Assembly: GCA_025201705.1 (NCBI GenBank)
Contig: MU617061.1
Span: 1 to 24,867 of the forward strand
Direction: 5' to 3'
Source of the DNA: Dissophora ornata
Taxonomy: Eukaryota; Mortierellomycota; Mortierellomycetes; Mortierellales; Mortierellaceae
Length of the DNA: 24,867 bases
In this document: piece after piece, positions 10,186 to 19,766 of the stretch
Layout: every line of letters begins with the position of its first letter
Numbering within the stretch: position 1 is the first letter of the stretch
Translations under genes and position numbers: made by a program
Notes under the pieces: model-generated
Seen by the model: only the letters and a program-made list of their open reading frames with translations
Database searches by the model: none
Told to the model about the DNA's origin: nothing

Positions 10186-11231
10186 CTAGTCCTCAAGATC
10201 TAGCCCAAATGCTTCGTACTGCTTCTTGATAGTGGTTCCTTCCAGTTCGGCGCACTACGTGTAAATCATATTCAACAGAATTGCCGTTCTTTCTGGGTGA
10301 GTACAACAACCCTATCATGTCTTCGATTGTCGACGTGAAAGCTGATCCAAAGCCATGTGTCAAGTTTTACCTTTCCGAGAATAATCTGACCTGCATCTTT
10401 GATCTCGTTATACCGATGCAATTGCTTTATATGTCTATCAATGATCTCGCTTGGTGTCCCCTCCCCTCTACATCATCAGCATGTTCATGAAAAGGAGAGG
10501 ATCAGATGTCAGTTGCAGAGTAGAGGAAGGAGAAGAAACCGATGATATGGCAATGCGTGTTCTATCCGAGTTGTCATTACAAAATTTGCACCTTATCCCC
10601 TTGATGATCTCGAGCTTTTGCCGCTCCAGGTCCAAAATCGCAGCCTTCAGCTCTACAATCCTGGCATCTTCCTCCGCCTATGGGAATTCAACAGAGCGTC
10701 AGGATATCGCTTATTATAAAGGTACTTCTCATGGCCACTATGCTTTCATGGTTGCACAAAACACAGGCTTCTCATTACGTTTAACGCAGCATGTTGTTCC
10801 CGAAAGTCCTTCTTCGATTGCTGTCGCTCCTGTGTTGAGGCCGAGAGCACCATTTCAGCGAGGACCACTGGTTCATCAGCCATTGGCTCGGCCTCTATGT
10901 TCGAATCCTCCATCGCACGATCTTCATCAAAAGGCTCCGTGGCTTCAGCAACGAGCTCCTGTTCTTGAGAACCCACAGGTTCCTCGTCTCTGATTTCCTG
11001 TAGGCGGTCAGCACTGCTACTGCTTCGTTGTTCAGTTGGCTGTTCAGTTGGATAGTCGTCACGCCGCCGTGAGGATCGAGGCGAGGCGGGATCGCGGTGC
11101 TCTCGGGGCCGGTCATCTGTAGTTGAAGGCCGCCGCTCCTGATGTCTCTCACGTCGTTCGCCGCGCTGTTCCCTGTGGCGCTGGCGGCGCTCTTGGGATG
11201 CTCTGGCGTGGTGTTCTTCTTCGGCTTGCAT
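10186..11231 (-). CDS. SWI5: SWI5 homolog, recombination mediator, with long charged N-terminus
   Basis: Four exons: 11231-10779, 10677-10592, 10467-10371 and 10254-10186. Introns are 101, 124 and 116 nt with donors GTAATG, GTGCAA and GTAAAA, and the product is 234 aa. The conserved part is spread over the last three exons. A coiled-coil helix (about 152-178) is followed by HIKQLHRYNEIKDAGQIILG and then CAELEGTTIKKQYEAFGLDL ending in a terminal ED. This closely follows the Swi5 signature (H-I-x2-LH-x-YNEIKD-x-GQ ... FG-x-D). Swi5 pairs with Sfr1/Mei5 to stabilise Rad51 and Dmc1 filaments in homologous recombination. Residues 1-150 are Arg/Glu/Ser-rich and probably disordered. The frame opens upstream with a TTG at 11315, so the first ATG, 11231, was chosen. 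No SFR1 gene is seen nearby. Confidence 0.88.
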
Positions 11232-12469
11232 TAGTGCTGTAGGGATTGGTGCTTGGTGCTGACGAATGGGGATGGAATGTAGAGAAAGTAGGTGCAAATG
11301 AGAGTGATCAGGCAATTTTTAAATGAACTCTGGCTCCAAAAATAAGAGGTAAAAATACCTTTTTGCCACCAATCCGTCGTTTGAGCCATGAAGATATGCA
11401 GATGAAATAAATGAAAGCCAAACCTTTAATTGAGCCTTAAGATGGATCGGACATGCGTGGAGGCATGTACAGTGCTGTCTAGGGTGTGTTTGAGGCCGAG
11501 AGGAGGAAAAGCTTTCGTGGCAACTGGAGACGACGTGATCAAAACTCTGTGTGGCCAAGATTGCCGAGGGGACAAGGGACTTGGACCCTTGGCAGCGATG
11601 GACACGCAGGGGAGATGGGTCTAGAAAGCACGACGGGACTGTCGCGTGGATTAGGCTACACACACACACAAGTGAATCAACTGATGCAAACACAACAGAC
11701 CGTAGGCCTTCCCAATATTTGGCTGTGTTGGATTTATGGAAAACAACAAATGTGTGGAGTAATTTAATTCGTGATTACGAGCACCCAAGAACCCCCAGGT
11801 CCGTGAGAGAATTAGGTGATGTGGATCCATTGGAGGAAGGTGGAGCTCTGAGTGAGCCAGGGCAGACTCGAGACACTGTCAGCACGGAGCTAGACAAGAC
11901 GGCGCAGACATGTTTTTCTGTGTGGCAGCGATGCTGATCTGGCGCAGTCGGGCCACACGAGCAGAGAAGAAACGAGCAGCCATTGATGACGAAAAAGCAG
12001 GCTTGCAGCGGGGCGCCGTCAAGGGATCCCTATCGGTCGTGATGGATCCCAGCAGGTAGGCTCCTCCACCTCGTGATCGGTGGCTGGAGGGGTGGTTGGT
12101 GATCAGCACTCGTTCTGAGCTAAAAAAGATTTTTCTGGGCCCAGAAAAACGCTTCGCTCTCACTCGCCTGCAATCCCTTCTCTCTCCTTCGTTTCGCTTC
12201 TTGTTGTCATTGACCCTACTCGTTCGCTCCACCTTTTTCATCACATCATAGCCTGCTATTGTCCATTCGTCTCATTGACTTCATTACTCTTATCGCTCGA
12301 TCCAGCCATACCTGCCTGACTCATTGTTTGCGAAGGAGCAGAAATAAACAGTCGCTGCCTGCTTGCACTTTTCTCTTTGCACGAAAAAAAAAGACCCCAG
12401 GCTGCCAGTCGGTCGAGCCAAGCACCCATACCCCCCCTCCCCCTCTCGATCCCACGCTCTTCAGTTTTC
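11232..12469. other. Divergent intergenic region, about 1.2 kb
   Basis: This lies between SWI5 (leftward) and the HAPSTR1-like gene (rightward) and so holds both promoters. Several open frames exist (11551-11937 plus, 11319-11693 minus, 11879-12244 minus) without any domain I recognise. A 34-codon minus-strand ORF at 11983-11879, in good ATG context, has a mitochondrial-presequence-like start (see findings). A CA-rich microsatellite is at about 11660-11670. The 12160-12460 stretch is C/T-rich and probably the 5'UTR of the plus-strand gene. Confidence 0.5.
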
Positions 12470-13648
12470 ATGACCAACCGAACCAACACCGCTGCATCGC
12501 CCTTCAGGAATGACTCGCTTTCGGGTAGCACCCCCAATCTTCGCAGTGCAACCAGCAACATCGCCGGACACCACCAGCACCACCAGCTCAACCCAAGCCA
12601 ACCCCTGTCCACTAGCAACCTAGCTCCAGTATCCGGACCCATGGGAAGCACAAACGCTTCAGTCCCTGCATCGCAAGGGGCCAGTCACGGTTCGCTACCC
12701 GTGCAACAACAACACGAAGCGGAAGACACCACCGAGCAAGTCCTGCTTGCCTCTTTTAAGGCTGCGGCTCTTTCGGTGACGCAGCTCTACAAGGATTCGC
12801 TCAAGCTCCAGCGAGCAGAGCATGCCAAGGGATATGAAGCAGCATTGCAGGATCTCCTGGCATTTATCGCGAACCACCCCGCTGTACAGGAAAAGAAGGA
12901 GCAAGGACAGTCGGAGGACGAGATTCGGCAGAACACCAGTCTGTCTGTGGACGATATTGTCACATTTATCTCCAATGCTCGGTCATTGAACTGCTCCGTG
13001 GCTGGAAATGAAGCTCAACAACAACATCAAATGCAACAACAGCAGTTACACGCTCAGGCTCAAGCACAGGCACAACATGCTCATGAGCAACAGCTGCAGC
13101 AACAACAACAGCAACTCTTGCAGCAACAGCAGCAGCAGCAAGAGCAACAGTATCTTCAACACCAGCAGCAGCAACAACATCAGCAACACCAGCAGCATCA
13201 GGAACAGCAACACCAGCAGCAACACCAGCAGCAGCAGCAACAACAACAACAACAACAGCAGCAGCAGCAACAACAGCAGCAACAGCAGCCACAACAGACT
13301 CAGCATGGATTGCTCCAGACCGCCACAGATGTCCCTGGAGCACCAGCCCCCGCACCAGCGTCGATTTTCCCAAGTGACGCCTTCACATTCACTGCCCCTA
13401 TCTTTCACTCAGGATTAGATCAGACAACATTTCAGGGAATCTTTCCGGGACCGGACGGTGGGATCGGACAGCAGATGGCGGTCGACTCGTTGAAGCGGCG
13501 GTTTGCACTTCAGGACTTCAACATGACTGCGAATCGAATGGCAGCTGCGAACGCAACGCGACTGTCAAACCCCATGAGCATGGACTCGTTTGCTGCCTTC
13601 CACGACCAGCCACCGTTCAAGCGTGGGAGAAGACGTGAAGGCGAATGA
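12470..13648 (+). CDS. HAPSTR1 (C16orf72/DUF4588)-like protein with polyglutamine tract
   Basis: Single exon, 392 aa from the ATG at 12470. The longer open frame starts with a TTG at 12377 and is not used. Residues 1-85 are Ser/Asn/Gln-rich. Residues 88-175 form the only ordered-looking part: an amphipathic helix QVLLASFKAAALSVTQLYKD, then GYEAALQDLLAFI and, after a charged loop, SVDDIVTFISNARS. This pattern (A-x2-VT-x-LYK-S...GY-x2-AL-DLL-FI) resembles the domain of C16orf72/HAPSTR1, which works with the HUWE1 ubiquitin ligase in stress signalling in animals and has fungal relatives. A Gln/His tract (about 183-278) follows. The C-terminal segment has LKRRFALQDFN and ends in a basic KRGRRR stretch that could be a nuclear localisation signal. 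The family call rests on remembered pattern, not a search. Confidence 0.68.
   Translation: MTNRTNTAASPFRNDSLSGSTPNLRSATSNIAGHHQHHQLNPSQPLSTSNLAPVSGPMGSTNASVPASQGASHGSLPVQQQHEAEDTTEQVLLASFKAAALSVTQLYKDSLKLQRAEHAKGYEAALQDLLAFIANHPAVQEKKEQGQSEDEIRQNTSLSVDDIVTFISNARSLNCSVAGNEAQQQHQMQQQQLHAQAQAQAQHAHEQQLQQQQQQLLQQQQQQQEQQYLQHQQQQQHQQHQQHQEQQHQQQHQQQQQQQQQQQQQQQQQQQQQPQQTQHGLLQTATDVPGAPAPAPASIFPSDAFTFTAPIFHSGLDQTTFQGIFPGPDGGIGQQMAVDSLKRRFALQDFNMTANRMAAANATRLSNPMSMDSFAAFHDQPPFKRGRRREGE
13016..13303 (+). repeat. CAG/CAA repeat encoding the polyglutamine tract
   Basis: About 96 codons, mostly CAA and CAG with some CAC/CAT and GCT, give a Gln-rich tract interrupted by His, Ala and Leu. The CAA/CAG mix means it is not a pure trinucleotide run. 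It produces long false frames (poly-Leu, poly-Val/Ala, poly-Asn/Ser) on other frames and the opposite strand. Confidence 0.95.
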
Positions 13649-14195
13649 GGACCTGTAACCAGGTGTCATTATCGCATTCTTCTTTCCCAGCAGTCAGGAA
13701 GCCAATTGATGAATATCTGGATTGTGATGGACATTGCTGGCATCATGCCTACAGTTCATTGTTATCCGTCCTCCCCACTTCTTCTTTCGATCGTTTGCTC
13801 TACTTCCGTCACTTTCTTTTTTATGTAGATCATACTCTCTTCTTTGTGAAAACTAACATATTGTACAACCTCTTCTTCCATTCTTCACGTCAATTGCGCG
13901 CTTAGCATTACTCCACTCTTCTCATTTTCTGCCCTTTTTTTTTTTAGACTAGTCTTTGTCCCAATACCAGCCTGTTTTTTTTCCCTACTAGTCTTGCTTA
14001 CTTATCTTCCTGACTTTCACACTTCACCCCGCATGTAACATCACCAAGATCCTTAGTAAAATAACGTCGTAATAACTGTTCGTCGCATTGGAATGGCTTG
14101 TATTGCCTTGTATAATCCATATTCTATGATCTATGATCTATACAGCCGCAATGATAAATAACGATGTTCTATGACCCCTAATGTGATATCCGTTT
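13649..14195. other. Convergent 3' intergenic region
   Basis: This lies between the HAPSTR1-like stop and the HAD-hydrolase stop and is T-rich in its middle (13920-13985), consistent with 3'UTRs. An ATCTATGATCTAT direct repeat lies near 14128-14142. The 86-codon plus frame at 13645-13905 has no domain. No gene is called. Confidence 0.65.
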
Positions 14196-15377
14196 CTAAG
14201 AAAACCAAGACTCAATCTCCCTCGCAACACCGTCCTCCGCGTTAGTTCCAATCACGCGATTTGCCAATCTCTTCATATCTTCATGCCCGTTGCCCATACA
14301 GAGACCCAGTCCTGCGAACTGCAACATCTCTGCGTCATTCAACAGGTCTCCAAATGCGACAACCGTCTCTGGAGGGATCTCATTCGCCTCACAATACTTG
14401 GCAAGGCCAAGACCTTTGTTCACGCCAGCAGCCGCAATCTCGAGAAAGTATGGGCCAGAGTAGATGGCAGAGATATTGAGAGAAGGTTCATTTCCCAGTC
14501 CACCCCCCGTCGACGTTGAAGGAGTAGTTTGTGGTCGCAAGATCTCTGGAAGGGATTCAAACACCTCTGACGCGGTCCGGTTGCGATCCAAAGCCATCAG
14601 CTTTATGATTCCACCGACTCTGGAACCGCCTTTGCTCTGCTGAATTGACTGCACAAATGCTTCCATGGTATCCTCCACCACCATGTAGTCATAATAAAAA
14701 GTGTGTTTCCGCTGCAGCTCCCATGTCCGATCACAGATAAAACTCGTGTCCTTGGCGTAGATCACTTCTCCAGACAGAGTCATACCTTCAAACCAAATGA
14801 CCTCACATGCGAACCCCGGTCTTCCAGCCATCAACAGTTCGTCCCCGTTTTGAAGTTTGCCATCCTTGTCTGCGCCACCCTGCAAGTTTTTCAATGGCTC
14901 TAGACCCTCACTCCCGTTACTTTCTGGGTTCTTGTTTGGTGGGAATTGACTCTTGCTAGTTCCATATCCCATGATCTCCTCCCTCAGTTTCTGAACCATG
15001 ATCAACGTTTGATCCAAAGGAATGAATTGTGGATGGGAAATGACTTTGGTTCTCGGGTTGTAGTTCAACGCCCCGTTACAGCAGATAACAGCGTCGGGGA
15101 TCATGAGTCCTTCAAAGAGGTCGATGACTTTTTGGATGGAACGAGGCGACCGACCAGAGGCGATCATGATCTGGATAGGGTGCTGAGAGTCTTCGGATTG
15201 GATACCATTGCTGTTGCTGTTGCTGTTGCTATCATGGAAGCGCTGGGCGTGTGAGAGGGCATCGCTGGATCGCCGAGAGATAGTGTGCTGCGGGTTGAGG
15301 AGGGTGCCGTCCAAGTCAGTGACGACTAACCGCGGTAGACGCGTGGACTTGTGAAACGAGATTAGCGTATTCTGCAT
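14196..15377 (-). CDS. Cof-type HAD-superfamily (IIB) phosphatase
   Basis: Single exon, 393 aa from the ATG at 15377. The frame stays open upstream to a TTG at 15656, but residues before 15377 look unstructured. All four HAD motifs are visible. Motif I is VVTDLDGTLLN, with nucleophile D21 and D23. Motif II is IASGRS, with S74. Motif III Lys is about K321 in GVNKGLGLAKYC. Motif IV is VAFGDLLNDAEML (D344, D348), followed by the GLGLCMGNG stretch typical of Cof proteins. The cap domain lies between motifs II and III and contains two low-complexity inserts: an SNSNSN run after motif I and a Gly/Asn/Lys-rich insert at about 145-180. Members dephosphorylate sugar phosphates, flavin or nucleotide substrates. 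The substrate here is unknown, and the protein is longer than bacterial relatives (about 270 aa). Confidence 0.9.
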   Translation of the reverse strand: MQNTLISFHKSTRLPRLVVTDLDGTLLNPQHTISRRSSDALSHAQRFHDSNSNSNSNGIQSEDSQHPIQIMIASGRSPRSIQKVIDLFEGLMIPDAVICCNGALNYNPRTKVISHPQFIPLDQTLIMVQKLREEIMGYGTSKSQFPPNKNPESNGSEGLEPLKNLQGGADKDGKLQNGDELLMAGRPGFACEVIWFEGMTLSGEVIYAKDTSFICDRTWELQRKHTFYYDYMVVEDTMEAFVQSIQQSKGGSRVGGIIKLMALDRNRTASEVFESLPEILRPQTTPSTSTGGGLGNEPSLNISAIYSGPYFLEIAAAGVNKGLGLAKYCEANEIPPETVVAFGDLLNDAEMLQFAGLGLCMGNGHEDMKRLANRVIGTNAEDGVAREIESWFS

Positions 15378-15758
15378 CAAGCACGATCTTGTTGTTCTTG
15401 TTGTTGTTGTTGAATGATGGGGGAATGGCGATTTTGTTCCTGATTCTTCGTTGAACGAGATGATCAAGTATACAAATTTTGGGAACGTCGTCACTGATGT
15501 AAAGTTTGTCACAATCTTTCCTATCTTTTGATCTTTTGCCCCCCTGTCATGCCCTGCCCCAAGAACTCTATTGCGATAAATAATTACGACGGTTTCAGTT
15601 GCTTGCATTTCGTACAATACAACCACTACGGTTTCTAAGCAAAGCGCGTCCCACAAAGCCGTGATACTGTTGTTATCAACAATCTAAATGCTGTATATTG
15701 TGTGCTGTTCGCATGAGCTATAGAACAAAAGGATTTACAGTACATGACACATCCTACG
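15378..15758. other. Intergenic region between the HAD and LRR genes
   Basis: This holds the 3'UTR of the LRR gene and the promoter of the HAD gene, both on minus. The HAD reading frame stays open through most of it (to 15656) but without an upstream ATG that looks convincing; an in-frame ATG at about 15608 would add some 77 residues. A GTT-rich patch lies at 15391-15412. Confidence 0.6.
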
Positions 15759-18213
15759 CTACGTTGTAATGGTGGGCAGCCTAAACATCTTGCTTCCAAG
15801 AAAGAAATGATCCAAGCTCGGCATCATCGCCAATTGATGCTCCACCAAGAACTGCAGCGCCACCAAACGTCCTACAGCTTGAATCTGGTAGTCGGAACAC
15901 GAGGCCGGGAACGGCGATACCATAGCCTGCGGAGGAGAATCCGGTTGTTGAGGATCAGATATTGATGAAACAGAGCTCATTTTTGAGTTTTTAAAAGTAA
16001 GGTCCGTGGGCAAGGACAATGAGGATCGTGGCGTCGATGTAAATGAGGATGAGGATCTCCGTGATGCGAGAAATATGCTCTTGATAAACATCTCCATGAT
16101 TTCCTCCTCCTCCGTATCCATCGTTCCCGAACCAGTTAGCTCGTAAAGTTCGAGTCTTAGCACCACAAGGTTGCAACGGCATGTCCAATTCGGGATCGAC
16201 GCAATGACATCTTTGAGCGGAAGCGGGATATTGCAGTCCGAAACCTGCAGGTTTGGACATGTCTCCAAGGCCTGTAGACACAAGCGATGTAAGCGAGTCT
16301 GCTGTGGGTCCCGGGGAAGGTCATGGTGTTGATTGAGTGGGTGGTAATAAAAGTTGCTCTCAGAGGTAAAGAAGGTATTATGCTGATGATGTTGTTGTTG
16401 TTGTTGCTGATGGTGTTGATAACGAGGGCTCTGTAAATCCCACAGCTCATTCTTATCTTCAACAAGGAATGACTGGAGATGTGCGCTGTGGTACTGCAAC
16501 AAGGTCGCGATAATCTCTTGATTCTGACAGACCAGACGAGTAGATGCTGCAAAGTGGAGCAATTTCGGGACTGCACGCAGGAGGAGTGGGACCTGTAACA
16601 ACCACGGTGGGTTTTCACAGGAGAGTGAAGACTTGTTCAAGACAAGGCGGATGAGGTAAGGACATCGATTACGGATTACGTTGGCGAGGTCCAGAAAGAG
16701 GTTCGGTGATGGCGTCGAGTTTGGACTAGTCTTTTCGTAGGGTGCATCTTCCAAAGCAAAGCTTTCCAAGTTCGGAAGAAATTCAAGCAGTTCTGGCAGG
16801 ATGATGGTACCGCGAAAGATCAAGGAACGGATCGAAGGGAATTGGAATAACGACGATAGGAATGATGCCATCTCGCCTGCAACCTCACCCAACTGCTGCT
16901 GATTAAACTGACTGACCAGGTTACCGAAGCTTCTATCGTCGCTACCGGTGCTGCTGCTACCATCGTCGGCCACATTGCTGGGCAAGATGTCTCTGAAAAT
17001 TCGATTGTGATTTGAGTCCAAGTTGTCACGAATTGTTGGCCCCTGAGTCACATTTGGGCAACGACCTCGAGTGGCATTCAATAGCGTTCTTGCGTGAGGT
17101 CCAGTGCTAAAGCAATTGTGATCATGAGTTGTGGTGGCAAAAGTCACCGTGTCCCCCTCTTCCAGCCAGCGCCGATCGTCATCGTTGACATCAAGGACGA
17201 CGTCCGCACTGGGGCCATCACGTGAGGCTAGGCCATTTTCACTATTAAGGTTTCGTGCGAGGGTGCACAACGCGCTGTTGGTCTTGCCATTGGAGATTTG
17301 TGGTCCTGGTGATAATGAGATAATGTCGAGATCCAACTCCTGCAACACAGGCATCAGTTGCATAATCCCGATCCATTCTTCTATCACAAACTCGTATCGC
17401 AGCAAAGCGAGATGCGTCATAATCGCCGGCTGCACAGCTTGGTCATGGATCCCTTTCAGGATTGAATTTCGAATTCTGAACGTCCCATCGTGAGACGAGA
17501 ATTGTTTGTACTTTTCTCGAGTCACTTCTGGTCTTGCTTCTGGATCTTCAGTCCATGAAATCTGTGTCGACGGAGAAAAAAAAAAGCAAAGAACAAAAAA
17601 AACTTAGCGGATAGTATGATGATAAGCATTGTGAGGATGAAATTAAAAGAAAGGGGAGTGACAGATAATCAAAGTGTAAACTCACTGGAAGAGAAGGCTC
17701 GCTGCCTTGTCGAAGATGGTGAGAGGAAAAGATTTGAGAGTCGTTTGGAAGATGTTGACGTTGCGAAGAACGTGCTTTGTGCTGGTACGATTCTTGATGG
17801 TGGAGATGACGATGACGCCGATGGCGATGCCTGTGGTGGTCGTAGTCGGAGCACGGAAGAATGGGATCGGAAATGAGGTGCCGAGGCCGATGCACATGAA
17901 GGAAAGAGTTATTTGAAAACCGACGCGACGCAGAGGAACGATGACAGCGTTCTCGGGAATGATGCATTTCTGGGTTGGTGTTCGACCCGGTTCCACCTCC
18001 GCGATAATGTCGCCACTCATGCTGTACCCCATCGTTATCGTGCCCAGACTGCCCAGACTCAATGAGAATATCATGAATATCATGGGCACGGAGATAGTGT
18101 CTGGTCCGTCGACGACTCGTGGTACGGCCAATCTCGAACCGCCTGAGTCGGTGCCTGATGTTTCGGGTCACGCCGTTTTCTGCGCGTCCCAGACTCTGCA
18201 TGCTCGGAAACAT
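15759..18213 (-). CDS. Leucine-rich-repeat protein, F-box/LRR-like; first exon uncertain
   Basis: Exon 2 (17561-15759, 601 codons including stop) is secure. Exon 1 (18213-17686) is tentative. They are joined by a GTGAGT...CACAG intron of 124 nt with a long T-rich tract. With this intron only one minus-strand frame upstream stays in phase, giving a 776-aa product from the ATG at 18213. Exon 2 opens with ISWTEDPEARPEVTREKYKQ and continues with irregular leucine-rich units such as IRSLIFRGTIILPELLEFLP, then RNRCPYLIRLVLNKSSLSC and ALETCPNLQVSDCNIPLPLK, ending LDHFFLGSKMFRLPTITT. This layout resembles the large LRR families of Mortierella-type fungi, often with an N-terminal F-box. I see no F-box here: exon 1 is His/Arg/Ser-rich. 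A Gln/His insert lies mid-protein. Function is unknown; a substrate-adaptor role would be inference. Confidence 0.6.
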
Positions 18214-19487
18214 GACGCAGAAAAGGTAGGTCAACTGCGAGATTCGTGGGTTACCAAAGACTTGGATAGAATGAGTGTTGCGCAAACAATGGATGAGGTG
18301 CCTGTTGCTTTTGATTCCGGCAAAGATCCAAGTGGTAAAATGGGTGCGCTTTCAAAGAAGGAGAGGCTGGAGAAAGAAAGAAGTATGGTTACAGAATGAA
18401 TAAGAAGAAAGGAATGAAAAGTCGCACGGATCTTTTTAATGGTGCAATGTAGATTGCTGGTTAAATGTGACATGCGCATGGGTGACGGGTGAGCTTGTGT
18501 AAAAAGAGGACGGAATAGGGAGCTGTGTTCCAGAGCAGCAGGAGTCGGGCCTGCAGAACTGATTCACCCAGTCGTATGTCAAAGTACGGAAGAAGTTGCT
18601 CGGAGGAAGTTGCTCGGAGGAAGTTGCTCGGAGTAGAATCTGCAGACTCAAGCACGGACAACGAGAGCACGCCCAGGGATTAGCGTCGACGCCCTTTTTC
18701 CCCCCCTCCTTTTGGCAACGAACCGTCGTTGAGGTACCGTTGATGCGTCTGCTGTGAGAATGTGTCTTTGCGGAGTGCCGATTTAACGAACAATGTGCCA
18801 TATATCCCACCTCTTTCAAACGGTTTCATGAAAAGAGGGAGTGCCAGGACAAGAAGATGTTAGGGGTCTGGGCAACATCAACACACTTGTCGATGACCTT
18901 AGCAGACTTTATTAAAATTTGTCTTCGTGTCTGTCGTTCTTTTTTTGTCCAACTTTGATCTACGCCATTGCCGTGATTAAAATTCCTGTATTCGAAATCA
19001 ACTTTTCCCGCCCTCCCCTATTGCCGTGCCATGTCATGCCATGTCATGCCAGGCTCGCTCCATCTTTGCATCTATCGATTCCCCCCGCGCCCCCTCTCTC
19101 TTCCGTTTTCATTTAATTGTAGACACCATACTTGCCCATTTTTACGTTATTTAAGCAGATAAGAAGGCATATTGGCCAAAGCTCATATGCTTGCTATGAG
19201 TGGTGCGTTCAACAATACAAAGAGAATCAGTCGGTGCTTTTTGTGTCGTATTTCTCCCCTTCCTTTGCTATTCTTGAATTCATGTTTCCCATACCGCAAC
19301 ATCTGTCGTTTCATACTTTTCTAATCTCTTTTTGGTATGTCCACACCGCGTCATTACAAGAAAGGTACCCCCGGCCAATGTATGTCTTAGACTATGCAGA
19401 TGATATCGTGATTTAAGGGAGTTACTCGCGAGTGATTGTTACCAGCCAATCTTGCGACAGAATAGTCCCATGCATTTGGTGCTTTGA
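18214..19487. other. Gene-poor intergenic region, left part
   Basis: The plus-strand open frame 17941-18399 runs antisense to the tentative LRR exon 1 and ends here. It is highly charged at its end but has no domain I recognise. Frames on minus (18436-18819, 18231-18479) are short. Two local tandem repeats occur: a 14-bp unit at 18592-18633 and a 10-bp CCATGTCATG-type unit near 19028-19050. Nothing else is recognised. Confidence 0.45.
18592..18633 (+). repeat. Three perfect tandem copies of a 14-bp unit
   Basis: The unit GAAGTTGCTCGGAG is repeated three times without mismatch. The perfect identity suggests recent expansion. It is not in a called gene. Confidence 0.95.
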
Positions 19488-19766
19488 CTATGATGGTTGC
19501 TTCCGTTTTATGCTTCTGGACGACGACGCTTGACGAAGCACGCTCGCCGTTGCCCAATGGATTCTACAAAAGGGATCTTCTGTCAGAGCAACATTTTTAA
19601 TCAAGCCACTTGTATCTTCAATCGATAAAGCCACAATGGCATTTATGTTTTGTGCGACGATTTCATGCAGGGTAAACCTTAATGCACAGACCTTGTTTTG
19701 AATTCCAAAGTAACAATCATCCCCAATAATCCCTGTTAACCCATCGTCGCGCGAATGAGGCGTGTG
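19488..19766 (-). pseudogene. ATG-less coding-like segment: exon of an uncalled gene or gene remnant
   Basis: Reading minus from 19766 to the TAG at 19488-19490 gives 92 residues with no stop, no methionine and a composition like a folded protein. It includes IIGDDCYFGIQNKVCALRF, then TLHEIVAQNINAIVALSIE, and later DPFCRIHWATASVLRQ, ending in a basic KRKQPS tail. A branch-like CTGAC (around 19766-19771) and a TTAACAG acceptor (its AG at 19735-19734) could begin an exon at about 19733. A second minus frame immediately upstream (about 19795-19716, with SVENLVLLTHASFARRW) overlaps it in another phase. That could mean a frameshifted remnant or an intron boundary. I do not recognise the family, and no upstream exon could be placed. 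Confidence 0.4.

Noticed and set aside
12966..13418. Long frames opposite or out of phase with the Gln tract (poly-Leu, poly-Val/Ala, poly-Asn/Ser)
   Set aside because: These are shadows of the CAA/CAG repeat: low complexity, no domain, fully explained by the polyglutamine CDS.
19393..19416. YADDIVI at the end of a plus-strand frame, resembling the reverse-transcriptase catalytic motif
   Set aside because: Nothing around it looks like reverse transcriptase: no fingers or palm motifs before it, the frame stops right after it, and no LTR, target-site duplication or endonuclease is nearby. Probably chance.
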